A stretch of 64,000 nucleotides of DNA from Coffea arabica (GCF_036785885.1 NC_092323.1:21584501-21648500), one strand, 5' to 3'; numbered from the stretch's first letter, positions 42,640-56,250 are shown. The notes: generated by a model not told the origin, from the letters alone. Program-made: numbers and translations.

Positions 42640-45600
42640 AATTGGATTTGATTTGTCAAGATACAAGAAATTTTGATTTTCCAAGAAACAAAAATTTGAA
42701 CTTGATTTTTGCTTTTTGATTTTTGAATTTTTCTGATTTTTCGAGAGAATTTTTTTCCAAAAATAATTTGCCCCGGTGTAGGGCCCTTTTCCCTTCTTTC
42801 TTCTCTTTCTTCGGCATTGGCCTTCCACAACTCAGAAGCTTTTCGTCGACTTCAACTGTGAATACCTGCACAGGGGGCTTACATGCACTCAAATTTCAAG
42901 AAAAAGGCAGCGTGATTGATTTGAAAGTCTTGCTTCAGTCTTTGACGAAATTCTCAAATGGACTATAAAAATTTGCCCCAGTGTGGGCTTATTTTGTGAA
43001 ATCTTGGGAATAAAAATTTTGCCCCAGTATGGGCCCATTTGATTGCAAAAAAATTGGTTTGGAAGTCTCTACACTTATTTGAACCAAAAGAAATCACACT
43101 TTCCAAAACTTAGAAAGTAATCATGTATATGACGTGAAGAAATTTGAACGTCGAGTTTAAACTCATGACGAAACTTCATGATGAATTTCTCAAAATAATG
43201 CCAAATTACAAAAGATTTCTTCCTCACTTTTAGCATCTGTGTTTTGGGTAACGGGTCACCATTGGTTCATCTTCGGGACCGATCAAGTGACTTTATTTCT
43301 GATTTGAGGTGACCAAGGAAGATGAAAGGTCAAGATTTGTTTGGTTCTTGTGCCTAAAATTGTATGTAATCCCTTCAATACCACATCTTAGTGAAAACAA
43401 AGAGTTTGTCACCCTTATTTCTGAAGAAAACTTAGTCAACGTATGAGTTTTATAGGCTTGCAACAAAATGGGTGGAAGCGATAGCTAAACCTGTGAAAAC
43501 TGGTTATACCCCCATGATCACAAATGATTGATGGATTTCTTACGAGCATAATCCTCGCTTTGGATTGTCATGAAGGAATAAGTCAACGATGGACTTTTAT
43601 GGGCTTGTAATGTGGCTTGAAGACGATAGTTAAAGAAATAATTTTCAAAGGACATTGCACCGAAGATCGCATTTTCAACATTGCCCTCATCTGGATTCCA
43701 GATTCTTGGACTTTGTTTGACTTTTTATCATCACCCAGCAGGGTCTTTCAGCATCAAATCTTTTTGCATCTTTCTTTTGCATTCATTTCGCTCGTTTTTC
43801 TTTTCTTTTTCCCCCTTTCAAAAAAATACCCTCGCGGGATTTCACATGAAGAGTAGTGTCAACCTCACACCTAATCAATTCAGAAATACAGTTAAAATTT
43901 TCGACATCAGAGATTTTCTTGACAAGGCCAGTGCAAAGAATAGAAGTCAGGACTTTCGGCTTTGTAATGGGGTCAGGTGGGGTGCTTAGAAAAGTTAAGG
44001 CTTGAAGGCAGATTTCAAGAGTGGTTTTAAGTAATCTGAGACCGCATTGTTGTGCCAACCCTACTTTAGGGTTAAATCAGAATTTGCCCCAGTTTATGCT
44101 CACTTGAGGCTTTTTCTCTTTCATTTTCTTTCTTTTTTGATTTTTCGGCCTTCGGTCATTTTTGAACTTTCACAAAATTTGCCCCAGTTTATCTTTTGAA
44201 CTGAGGTTCACTTTTCTTCTTTTGCTTCTGATTTTGTTGCATTATCATTTTTCACTTCTTGAAACTTTTCCTTTTCCAACTCGAACTTGCCCCAGTGAGG
44301 GGTTTGCGACTCTCAGGGGTTGCCAAACGAAGTATTTCATTCTAAAGGCTCAAAAGGGATAACTAGGGATGGAATGCTTGATCGGAAAAGAAGAGGGCCT
44401 GACTTTAATTCCGTTCCCTACATTAACTCTGAAAAGAAATTTCATTAATGGGAAATTTTTGGCATGTATCAGAATTAACTGACTGAGGAAGACCCTTGTT
44501 CATCCATATTTGTGAAACATAGGCGATCCACGCGGACAAATCTCTTCCTTTTCTTCTTTTTTCAAAATTGGAACCCAAGTGGAATCAAATTTCCCCAATT
44601 TGTGGTTCCCTCCTTATTCTAGCATTTTTGCTTTTCCCTTTTTTTTTTTTTTGAAAATTCTCCAATCTCCCTCCCCAATGTGGGGTGCGATCATATGTGC
44701 ACTCGAAAAGAACCACCCATTTTAGCTCAAATGAGGATGCAAGGGATGATCAGTGTTTAGGTTGTAGAAATGACGGCCAAAGTATCATTCTTACACCTCA
44801 TGACAACCAAAGTAACAAAATGGTTATTGAAAATCCATTCCCCTTTTTGATATTTGAAAATTTTTCAATGTAGGGTAGTGATCATCAAGGCACTTATTTG
44901 AAACGAAATTATTCTTTTATAGGCTCAAATGGGAGAGCAAATGATAAAAATCTGTATAGGTAGTGAAACGAATGCTCGAAGTGTCATTCCAAATTTCCAA
45001 AATAAACAAGAATAATGCACACTTTTGCTTTCACTTAGATGTGATTGAACCAGATTAGACACCTTGAACATTTTCAAGCAAAAGTTGCTCCAATTTATCA
45101 ATCAATGTGACTGACTTTATTTTGGGATTAAGTGAAGGAGAAAAGGAATCTCATAGGGCCTTTTGAGTGACCTCTTTTAATTCTGAGCACTCTTATTGTA
45201 CAGGTTGGAACACCAATCGAGTGTAAGGATTTGAAAAAGCATATACTTGTGAATTTTCAGGCTGGAGGTTGAAAAATCTCAAATTGGGTCTTATTTCTCA
45301 AAATTCATCATGAAATCTCCAATGAGTAAGAATAAAGAATGAAATGTACATAAATATACACAAAACAATAATTGTCCAAAAATTTTATTGCTGAAAAAGT
45401 TTGAAACAAAATTCCTCATTCAATTATGATACAAATGAGAAAAGAGAAACTTGTAAAGGGCTCCACATATACACTTTTCATCTCCTTTTCTTTTGGAACA
45501 AAATGTATTAACAAAACAGAATTTCCTTTTGGAAAATAATTACAAAATCTCTCAGAGGCTTTAGCATAGAGCTTCCAGATAGATCATTTATGTTTTCATT

Positions 45601-46190
45601 GTAGGATTTGCCAAAGAATCACATAACACTTGTAATCTTCAAACTTTATTGGATTAAAAGAATCATCAGATATAGAAGAATATTTTCGTCTTATTGAACC
45701 ATTTTTATGAATGCAGGGGAGGGGGAAAACAAAAGAAAAATACCCCGAGTTAGTAGGCAAAACTACAAAATCGGTATGCATGTCCTATGGGAGAACCCTT
45801 TTTGTGCCAAGGGTAGGCCTAGCATGAAAATGCAATCCGCTAGAATAGGCACTATACAATACCTGATGGATCCGATCAACTCATGGAGTGAAAAATAATT
45901 TTGAAAATTTTGGTCCATTGGAATGAGAAGAGACGTTTGTCAAAATGAGGACCTCATCCGAAGGGATTGATCACTTTTGATCGATACGAGGATTTGCAAA
46001 AACGTACGTGTTTGACCTTGACAAACTTTCTATCGAAGAGATTGGAGTTCGTTGACAAAGTTTTCTCCGTGAAGCACGGGTCAAAACCCCAACTGATCAA
46101 ATAGCTGGATGGATGGTTTTCTCAAAAATCAACTAGATTTCCCAATTTGGAATTCGATATCGAAACCCTAATTGGTCAAATGGGTTGAAT
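42640..46190. other. LARD interior, non-coding
   Basis: No gag, pol or other recognisable gene. Carries six TTGCCCCrGT phrases (about 42768, 42973, 43019, 44083, 44179, 44287) that on the minus strand look like the element's own purine tract. Confidence 0.7.
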
Positions 46191-46194
46191 GAAA

Positions 46195-46650
46195 TTGACC
46201 ATTTATTTAACATTGACCGGATTACCCTAAAAAGGGAAACGGGTCAAATGAAATGAGTGAAATTTAAAAAAACTTACTCAAAATTGACCGGATCATCCTA
46301 AAAAAGGAACTTGGTCAAATGACATTGAGAATTTTATTCAAAATGAAATTGGTCAAATGAATTAAATGAAATCGAAAATTTATTCAAAATTGGCTTGGTT
46401 GCTCTAAAAATGGGTAAATTTGCCAAATGAATGAAATTGAATTAGTGATTTATTCAAAAATCGGCCGAATGACCCTAAAAAGGGTAAATTGATCGAATGA
46501 ATTGACGATTTATTCAAAAATCGGCCGAGTGACCCTAAAAAGGGTAAATTGGTCGAATGAATTGACGATTTATTCAAAAATCGACCAAGTGACCCTAAAA
46601 AGAGTAAATTGATCAAATGAATTGATGGTTTATTGAATGAATTGGCAAAA
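46195..46650. repeat. About 60-bp tandem repeat in the LARD interior
   Basis: Four good units from about 46440 (GACCCTAAAAAGGGTAAATT, then CGAATGAATTGACGATTTAT), with more diverged relatives back to 46195. The frame on the minus strand repeats NLPFLGSLGRFLNKSSIHS only because of the tandem array. Confidence 0.85.
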
Positions 46651-46654
46651 TGGA

Positions 46655-47950
46655 CTGGTTGAATTGTCCGGCTATTGGTTATTTCAAAATTATTGAGGTG
46701 CATTAGTCTATGACCTTCTAAAAATCAAATTTTGGCCTCAATTTATTTATCGTCTCAATAGAAGGAATCATTTGTGAATTTCTTCAAATTAATGTCCTTC
46801 ACGCAAGGGATTTTTACCAATTTTTGATAAAATGGCCAAAAAGTGATTATTAGATGCTCATATTCCAAAGATCACTCTATGAAAATGATCGGATCCTACC
46901 TTACCTTGTGCACTACCCCTTTGGATGGTACAAAATGTAAACGTGCAAGTCTCACTGATTAAGTATCCGAGATGCAAGGTGGCTTATTCCTAAACACGAG
47001 ATTCCCTATGTGGCATTCCCTTTCTATGGTTAATGCATGATGCCAGTTTATTAAAGCGATGTAAATATGTGACAATTATGGCCTAAAGGACATAAATAAT
47101 GCTTCGGGGGGAAAAGGTCTAAAATGAAATGTACTTATTGAAAATTAAGTGTAATAACTGAAATTTAAACATGTGAGTTATCTAGTGGGTGAGTCACTAA
47201 AAGAGTGCCAAAGAGGCCTCTTATTGCTACGGCACATGAATGCAGGCCAAGAAAACAAAGAAATGGTTAGTGCAATTGATAGTACACATAACACATTGGG
47301 AGCAATTAAGAAAAGAAATACAATAAAGCGAGTAAAAGGGGTGGAACCTCTTCCCTCGTGCCTAATGTGCTTAAAATAGGGTGAGGCCGACTCTAACCTA
47401 GGAAAATTCTAACATGGATGCATGAGGTTGGGGTTCACTAATGCAACTAGACTCGATAAGGTTTAAAAGGGTCCCCAAGCCTTCAGACCTAAGGGAATGG
47501 GTCATCAATCCCAAGACCCTCGGTCGGTGGCTCGAGCGATCCCCTAGGTATTGCTATGGGCGCAAGGCACACCATCCACATACCCAGAGAAATCATTCCT
47601 AGCCCTACAAGGCGGTGTGGGAAAGAGCCCACGAAAAATAAAATGGGATAACAGCAAGTAAACGTGCACGTATGAAGTGTTCCCTATTTTGAGGGAAAGG
47701 GTTGATAACCACGCGAGGCTCTAAAGGTGACACACACCCCTCCCAAATGCAATGCAAGCGCGAGATAAACAAGTAAACATACATCCAATCAACCAATCAT
47801 ACATTCGTGAGCGAGATAGTAGTTTGAAACGTACGTGAGACAAAAATGTCCTAAAAATGGAAGATGCAACCCTAATATCCACATGCCATGCATAAAAAAG
47901 GTAGAAAAAGGAAAAGAATAGCCAAATCAAATGCTTGGACCCTCTTAGGA
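46655..47950. other. LARD interior next to the 5' LTR (leader region)
   Basis: No coding sequence recognised. On the minus strand this is the leader following the primer-binding site, where packaging signals would be expected. Confidence 0.5.
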
Positions 47951-47953
47951 AGT

Positions 47954-47970
47954 CCCCAGTGGAGTCGCCA
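47954..47970 (-). other. LARD primer-binding site (tRNA-Arg)
   Basis: On the minus strand TGGCGACTCCACTGGGG, two bases from the 5' LTR, a 17-base perfect complement to the 3' end of plant tRNA-Arg as I know it. Confidence 0.85.
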
Positions 47971-47972
47971 AC

Positions 47973-50900
47973 TGTCGCGCCCCACTTTTTGAATGATGAT
48001 GTGTGCGGTGTGAGTAGTGGAATGTGAATGTGTGTAAAATGAAAAGTAAAAGGACATGGGACTTTGAGAATGCGACGATTTGGCCAAATAAAGTTCAAAA
48101 GGGGTTTTTTTTTAATGAAAAACGGAGTCGCCACTTGGTATAGAGTTAGGGTGTACCAAGTCACCAAAAAAGTGTTTTTTCTAAAGGAAAGGTAAAAAGA
48201 AACCCCTTTTAAACGACTCCTAGTTTACGTAAACCAACGAAAAAGGTTCGGGAGTCACATTTGACGAAGGGGAAGGCAAGGATAAAAATCCAAGGCACCC
48301 CTCCGACCTAGCCAAGGCTAGTTGCGTGATTTAGCCCCACCTTTCCCAATTTTTCTACCAAAAATATGTATTGCATGCTTTGGATTTGACTAGATGAATG
48401 CAAAAAGAAAGAAAAAATGCAAACCTAAATTCTAAAATGTCTCTTGTAAGGTTTTTGGTCCCAGCCACATGAGTTGTGGCGGCCAATAAAGGAAAACCTT
48501 AAAGAGGTCGATTAATGCAAATGATGGCTAAAGTGCAAGTGTGCAAGTGTATAAAAAGGTGCACGTGTGAAATTGTATGAAAAATCCAAGTGTTTGTGTG
48601 CAAGTGTATGAAAAGGTGCATGTGTGAAATTGTATGAAAAATCCAAGTGTTTGTGTGCAAGTGTATGAAATATAGTGATAAGTGCATATAGGTGTAATTA
48701 AGTGCAATTTTGTGAAGTATAAATCAAAATGAACAATAAGGAAAGGAAAAGTGATGAGGAAATGTGAATTGAAAAAAATGAGTAAGTGATAAATGAGAAT
48801 GAATGAACCTAAAGGAATGCATCAGGTCGGGTATGGGAATGACTCCTAACTTTTTCGACTTCGATTTTCCCTTTGATTAGAAAGCAAAACTAGCGTGCTA
48901 AGGCTCTCGAGTAGCCACACTCGCTTGTTTCCCTTATCAGAAGGGGACTCTTCAGGCAAATGTACCCTAACTAGCATGAGATGCAAGACCTAAAGTGAGG
49001 GGAAAGGGGAATCGAGGAGCATGCCAGATGATAAAACTAAGGAAAAATGCATGATATGTAGTGAACAGGCAAATAATGCATGAATGAAAAACTAGGGAAA
49101 AATCCTATTAGGTCTAGCGTTGGACTAGCCCTTTCTATGAATTCCTAATAGCATTAATGAGCCACAACTAGCATTGGACTAGTGTGGCGACGTACATTCA
49201 TCCATCACATTCATTCATGGCTATGGAAAGCGATTAGACATGCCAAACACCTATAAACACATAGCACATAACAATTAGCATGCTCGACTAGATGCAAGAA
49301 CCTAATAAAGCAAATTAACACATAGTAACAAAAGCAAGCAATCAAGCTAATGAACCTATTACATTTGCTAGCTAGGCACATGTCTTCAATAGGTCTTCAT
49401 CAAGTGCTTTCCAAGCCCTATCTATTACAAGCCAAGAGGTGTACACATACCCCATAATGAATAACTTAAAGAGCCTAATAAAGCAATTAAACATGTAGCA
49501 ACAAAAGCAAGCAACCAAGGGGAAGGGGAAATGGACCAGATGCTCTCCGAGCCCTATCTATTACAAGCCAAGAGGTGTACACATACCCCATAATGAATAA
49601 CTTAAATAAAAAGCAAAAGTAAATGAAATAAATGAAAGGAATTAAAGAAAGGCAAGGAAAGCAACGTAGACATGCAATTCACATAACACGTAGGAGCACG
49701 TAGGGTCAAATGAAGTGCAAATAAGGGATAGAGTGTACCTCCCTTGGAATGGAGTCCAAATGAAGTGAAATCACTTATTTATCCTCCAAAATAAAAGAAA
49801 TGGTCAAGGTACCAATTTATTTGGGAAAATTAAAGAAAATAGGCAAACACAAGCTCACTTGGTCATAAAGCCCCTAAAATCATGAATTAAGTGCAATTGA
49901 AACAAAGCATAGTGATCAATTAAAACAAACAAGCAATGAAATTGTAGAATTAAAATTGCCAAGGACCAAATTGATGAAGTTATTCAATTGATTGGGTCCT
50001 AATAGAACAAGGGGAGACTTGAGGGATCAAAGTGCAATTTTCAGCAATTGTTTCATGCAAAACTCATGCAAGCTACGTAGACAAGAAAACTTCTGCAATT
50101 TACTTTCTATTCAAACTTCTATCAACCGAGAAAGGAAACTGCTGCACTTCTCATTTCCATTTCCAAGCTTTGATCAAAACATTTCATCTAAGCATAACCA
50201 TTCCATCATTTGCAAGATTAAGGCAGCTACTCTTATTGCAAGATTAAAACAAGAAGTGAAGCTGGCCATCAAGGGTGAAAAACTAAACAGCAAGACAGCA
50301 ATAAAAGGAAAACATGTCGCAGGTTTTCTGCAACAGAAAATTCGGCAGCTTGCCAAACTTTCTTCAACCAAGAAGACATCATCCCATGCTCCACTCTTAT
50401 GCGCAAAAAACATTAACTAAACACACAATTCCGTTGCACATATGAAGTTGGAGCTGACCATCAAGAAAGTAAAAAAACTAAACAGCAAAGAAGAAAGAGT
50501 GCAGCAAAGTTTTTCTGCAATTTGTTTCCTAAGCTTTGAAGCCTCGACAACCAAGAATAGATTAGAAAACTTCTTAATCAATCTTCCAAGCTTTGAACTA
50601 ACTAACAACTGCACAACTACCATAATCCAAGCAAGCAAAATCATACAAGGAAACTATGTTAACTCATAAAGGAGTTCATGCAAGGCAACGAAGAAACATT
50701 CTGCAATCAAAGCTTGCTGCAATTTTCCAGGTTTGGTTCATTATCTTGGCAGGAAATGCAATTCTCAACAGAAAAAATGTAACTTGCAGCTAACATGTCC
50801 AGGATGTGCTTAGCCAAAGATCAAAGACATCATGAACTCCAAACTTAAACCAGCGAAAGACAAAGACCACAGAAATTGACCCATGCCGCTGCAACAAACC

Positions 50901-52493
50901 AAAGGCTTTTAGCTTGTTGCAGCCAGCTTCATGTAAGTTATGGAAGAAGTAAACTTTCTGCAATCAAATCTGTCCGCAAACTCCAGAATTTTCTGAAGTT
51001 TCCAGCTCTCAAACAGGAGGAAAACAGCCGTGAAACATGGATTCAAATGGAAATGCAAAACATGGATTCAGCCACTATTTTCTTTTCATAATCTAACAAT
51101 GGAATTCAAGACATATGCAGCCCACAAAACTCAAGAAAACAGCCATCTTTTCGAAACAAAAGCCATGAACATACGTCCTACCCTCCAACCCAGCCATAAA
51201 TTATGCATCTCCCATAATTTTTCAACCCAGATTGCGCATAAAGACCACCAAGAGAAACAGCTATGGACATTAACAAAACAAGCATAGCTAACGCAAACCC
51301 CTTTTTCTTCAAACTCAAACCAGATTCATAGATAGAACTTGTATGGAGGACACAATCAAGTGTAAAGACCAAGACTTTCAGCATTCAAACATGATTCAGC
51401 AACTTATAAACCAGTCCAAAGTAAAAAATATTACCTTTAATCCTTGACCAAAGCTTGATGTATTCCAAAAGATGAAATCTTTGTCTCTCTGGCTCTCTTG
51501 CAGCTGCACCTCCTGATTCTTTTCCTTTGCTACAACGAACCAGAAACCTTTTCTTCCTTCCTTGCTATTCAGATTCTCCCTGGAGCCCTCAGCCGTCAGC
51601 TCTCTCTTGTTTCAGATTCCCTTCTCCTTTGTTCAGCTTTTTCTCTCTTCCTTTCCACAGCCGAAGCCCTTCCTCCACTTTTGTTTCCGCCGTTACCCTC
51701 CAAAACCTCCCTGTTTTCTATCTCTCAAAAAATGGTTCCCTTCTGTCTCTCGTTTTCCTTTCCGTTCACTCAATAAGTCTCCCGTAGCTTTTGCTTTTCT
51801 ACAGCCGTACCCCTAATCTCTCTTTTGCTCTCCCTGTTTCGTTTTTGCCTTCCCCTCCAACCTCTCCTATCTTCCACTGTCTTCTTTTCTATTTTCTTTC
51901 CCCTCAGTTTTTTCCTTAGCCCGTCAACTCTCTCTTCCATCCTCTCTTTTGCGGCTGTTTCTTTTTAGCTTCTTATAGCAACTTATCAACCCTAAAACCC
52001 TCAGCAAACTCTGCTAATATTGCAGCCCAAGGGCTTCCCGAGCCCTTCTTTGCAAGCTGCGAAAAACGCAGCTTGCATGCTACGGTCTTTTTTTCTTTTT
52101 TTTTTTTTGAAAAGTAATTAAAAAATTGATAATAGTAAAAATAAATAACAAAGACCATTTAATTAACATTGGATGCAAAATAAACTAGAAACAACAAAGT
52201 GCAATTTCCAAATCCTTTTTTCCATTTTCCATTTTCATCGTTTTTTTTTTACTTTTCCTTTTTTTCCTCTTTCAAGAAAGTATTGAATTTAAATTACAAA
52301 CGACTAAATCATATTTTTTTGAATGCTTTTTCCTTTTTTTCTTTTTTTTCCTTTTCCAAGAAATTCTATGATAAAACTTAAAAATAAAAATAAAACTAGA
52401 AACTAAAAACTAAAAAAAGAATAAAACTAACACTACAAATAAAAACTAAGAATAAAAAGTAAATGAAATTACACCAAAAATTTGGTGTCTACA
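47973..52493 (-). repeat. LARD 5' LTR
   Basis: 4521 bp, nearly identical to 36117-40635; differences are scattered single bases and T-run lengths. Confidence 0.93.
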
Positions 52494-52498
52494 TGTAG

Positions 52499-55404
52499 TC
52501 GTTTATGTATTAGGCATGGAGGTTATGGACCCATTCCATGGCAGGGCAACTCGGATGGCAAATCTGAGATGGGAGCAAATTTAATAGTTCCTCTCACTTG
52601 CATGCAACTGGGTTGCAGCCATGCAGCCATGGTACTATTCCTCCCTCTTGGCATTGAATACTGAGCCTTTTCACGCATGATTTTGCTAAGTTCCCAACTG
52701 TACTTTAGTATGTTGATAAAGTTTAAAAATCAAAGGCAGTATAGGATATTGGGTATCAAAATTAATTTCTAAATCTAATCCTGTGGTAATATTCAATGTT
52801 GGGCCTTGACATCACAGAACAGGTATTGCTTTTTCTTGCAATTTTCTACATTAGATTATTTCAGATAGCCCTTCCCAATGATGCGTTGGGGGTTATATAT
52901 CCACAAAAATGCTATTTACCGAAAGTTTAGCATATGATCAACTTCTTTCTTTGGGTTGGTAGTAATGGATGCTGTTATTGGTTTTTGTCCAGCAACTAGA
53001 AATCAGTATTCATGATTTTTAGGGAAGGTGTGGTGTAATTGTACGATTTTTCCATTATTAAATTCACTCTATTTTTTATTATAAGTAATAGGATTGCAAA
53101 GTTATTGGTGACTATCAGTTCATTATTGCGGCTTTTGTGAGAGTTGTGCTTCCAAGATTCATGCATGAGTAGAACAATTAGTTAAAGGGTCATATGATTT
53201 CATTAGAGTCGACTGCTATACTTCTTATGCAACTTCCCATCTATGAAAATTAAGTGAACTTATACCAGTCAAGTTTAGTACCAACATGAGCTCAGTCGCA
53301 GCTTTATAATTGTTTTAAATTACAACAATTTCGAAGTTATCAGGCACATTTTGACTTTTTTGTTGTTATAATGTTGCTGGAGTTTTTGAAGTTAGTTGAT
53401 CATTGTACTTCAACAATGATAAGCTATCACTTAGGATAGCTCTGCATTCTTTTTTCCTCTTCTGTTTCTTATGGTATTAAGAGTTGAAAAAGCATGGACA
53501 TTGTGTAAGTTGAGAGCTTTCATATCTAAATAAAAACAAAAGTAGAAAAAACATGGCCTTTGCATTGAGGAAAGCATCTGTGCTAGCAAGATTGGAAAGT
53601 ACATAGCAATATCCATCTGCTATTGTATATTTTATGACGGCCCAGCTTTATAATGATATACCCTCTGTATTGTTGAAGAAATATGATATATTGAGCTCAA
53701 GCTATTGCAAATTTGGGGGAAAAAAATCATTGAATCAACTAGGTTTGCATATTATTTTTAGCTTTTAGCTTAGTAGTTAGCTTAGAAGTGAAAAGATGAT
53801 GAATTTTTGATATTGTTTGGATTTAAGAAAGAAGTCAAAGGATTTAGGACATTAGAGATGATTCAATTCCCTACAACCACTGTTTCAAATACAAATTGGT
53901 CATTTTTTGAGAACTTTTATAACTGCACAGCAGGTTTCCTCTTACTTGCTTATCCAGGTTGTATGGAGAGATTTCAATGGTTTTTTATCAAAATTTTTTT
54001 AGGAAATTTGGAAAAGAATGTTATTGAAATAGAGGAATTTTACATAAATTTGCTGGAAGTTTTGTTACTTCCTCTTTTTCTGTGGTGGATTCTAATTAGT
54101 AGCTAAAAGATGATGTGTTGAATTGGAGTTTAATATAGTCATGATTAGAGGGTAAGAAACTTTCAAATGTAATTTCCTGGTCAAAAGAAGAATTTTGGTG
54201 ATGGGATTTGCAGTGTGAGATTCAAGCTCTTGATTGCCTTTCTGCAGCTATTGCAAATATGATATATTGAAGGGACTAAACATGTTGCAGGCCTTCCCTA
54301 CTCACATTGCAGAGAAAAGATCATACTTGTAGACAAGGAGAATGATCCTTTATCTTGTTGTAAAACATGCTTCAATTGTTTAGATTTTTGGAAATGCAAT
54401 GATAGTTTCTTGCTTTCACAGTGCTCTTTTGTTTTTTGGGAACAATTTTGCTCTTATGAGCTGCACATGGATCGACTAACTCTGCAAGGAATTTTGTTCC
54501 TTGCTTATGGTTAAGTATGTGACTAGAATACTGTAGCAGCCTTTATGCAGAAATGAAACATGCCTAACATTTCATATCTTACGAAGGCTGTCACAGTATC
54601 CTTCACCAGATCTTGTAAGCTTGGTTCCAACTTTTGAGCTTCTGTGAAGGAGCAAATTGAAGATCGCCTTAGACTTGCTTGTCATGAGCGAAAATTATCT
54701 TTAGCTCAAAGAGAAAGCATACAATAGAAAGGATTTTGAACTGCGTTTGAACCTTTTTGTGTATATACAGACGTAACAGACCTGTATCAACTATCTCTCA
54801 CGGGAACTGGGAATTTCAAACTGTGTTTGAACATTTTGTGCATATGCAGGTGAGTATCAACTCTCTTTCACGGGAATTGGAGATTTGGTAATCACAGTTT
54901 ATGCTTAAATTCTCCTTTGTGCTTTCTTGTTAGTTTTGCCTTCTTTTAATGTTTAGATAAGAGTAAATATTTACTGTTTCTTTCCTGTTGATAGTTGGAA
55001 TTGGTTACAATATGAGGTTTAGACAAAATTTTAATCCTATCCTCTTCGGAAGATTAGGAAGCTCAAAAAACAAAGGGAGCTTGCTATTGCGACTAAAGAA
55101 GAGGAGAATAGAGGAAGGAGGAAACTGCGGTGGGGACTATTGCACACATACATGCAAAGTTTGAAACGAAAAAGAATCATGGCAAAGGAAATGGAAAAGT
55201 ATATTAAAATTTCCTTTATAAATACTTCATTGGCAATTGAGTTGACAAATGTACCTATCTTGATTTTCATTATGTGAAGATGATTTTTTCTTTTTTCTTT
55301 TTTTTGGGAAATTTTATGGAGTTGTATGGTAAAATTTTTGTCCAATCAACTGTAGAAAATAGAATTTTGTGGATCTTCAAATGCAACAAATAACTAAGTT
55401 AAGC
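52499..55404. mobile_element. Helitron-like sequence, right part of the LARD-split region (candidate)
   Basis: Continues the sequence interrupted at 36117. No complete gene. Contains coding-like pieces on the plus strand (about 54640-54730, KEQIEDRLRLACHERKLSLA; about 55056-55190, basic RKLKKQRELAIATKEEE) and a diverged tandem duplication of about 75 bp (54745-54895, with TATCAACTxTCTxTCACGGG). Probably transposon carrying gene scraps; tentative. Confidence 0.35.
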
Positions 55405-55448
55405 TTATCCTGGGCACAGCCATGCGGTGCGTGGCGCCCAAAACTAGT
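55405..55448 (+). other. Helitron-like 3' terminus (hairpin plus CTAGT)
   Basis: TGGGC-ACA-GCCA...TGGC-GCCCA can fold into a GC hairpin, followed by AAAACTAGT (CTAGT 55444-55448). This matches the Helitron pattern of a short hairpin before CTRR. The next bases, TACTATTACTATATAAAAG, look like the start of a second element. Confidence 0.5.
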
Positions 55449-55855
55449 ACTATTACTATATAAAAGGGGGAACAACCATTAGCTACAGTGCAACCATGGT
55501 CAAATTTGTGCAACCTTGATGACCATAAGGTCAAATTTGACCATTAGCTACAGTGCAACCATTAATAGTTTCGATGGTAATTCTGATGACTTTATGGGGT
55601 ATTTCGGTCTTTCCAATGTGGCATAAAGGTCAAATTTGTGGCTCCTGAATTTTCTGATATTGACTTTGCATTTTCTTTCTCTATAATGCCCTTGGTGGTC
55701 CGATTTTGCCCGTAAATTTGGAGATTTGTGTGTCTGTTTATTAATGTTTGGTTAGGCTTTCTTGTAATTTTGACCATGTTTGTGCCCTTTTATTGTTCTT
55801 TTTCCTTAACCTTATTGTGATTACCTTATGGGGTGGAGACCGAGAACTCGGAAAT

Positions 55856-56250
55856 CGCAACGGTTCTTCTGTCCTACAATCTATGTCACTTTCTGTCCCA
55901 CTTTTTATTATATTGCTATTTCACCTACATAAATATCATGTTTTAGTTTTTTTTTGTTTTCTTAAGATCCAATAACTATTAATTGAGTAATACACAAAAT
56001 TTAACAAACTCAAAAAATTAAAATGCATAAAAATTGAGATTTTTTTATGAATTTTCTGCTATATTTTTAAATTTTCTATTATATATTGCTTTTTCGAAGC
56101 TGCTGTATTTATTTTTCACTCAATTAATAGTTATTGAATTTTAAGGAAACAAAAAAGAACTAAAACATGATGTTTATGTAGGAGAAATAGCAATATAATA
56201 AAAAATGGGACAGGGAGTGGCATAGAGTGTGGAACAGAAGATCCGTTGCG
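55856..56250. mobile_element. 395-bp Mutator-type MITE
   Basis: Inverted arms of about 130 bp (CGCAACGGTTCTTCTGTCC at the left; CGCAACGGATCTTCTGTTCC on the minus strand at the right). Flanks CTCGGAAAT (55847-55855) and GTCAGAAAT (56251-56259) match at 7 of 9 positions, fitting a 9-bp duplication. Non-coding. Confidence 0.75.

Larger units (their letters stand above)
36117..52493 (-). mobile_element. Young non-coding large LTR retrotransposon (LARD type, tRNA-Arg primed)
   Basis: 16.4 kb with 4.52-kb LTRs, starting TGTCGCGC and ending GTGTCTACA on the plus strand, and a perfect 5-bp duplication TGTAG (36112-36116 and 52494-52498). A tRNA-Arg primer site beside the right LTR and a purine tract beside the left LTR show it reads on the minus strand. 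Scanning the LTRs side by side I see about 26-30 differences in 4.5 kb, so it is very young. The 7.3-kb interior has no gag or pol, so it must be mobilised by a partner. The tRNA-Arg primer and giant LTRs recall Ogre/Tat Gypsy elements. Confidence 0.92.
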
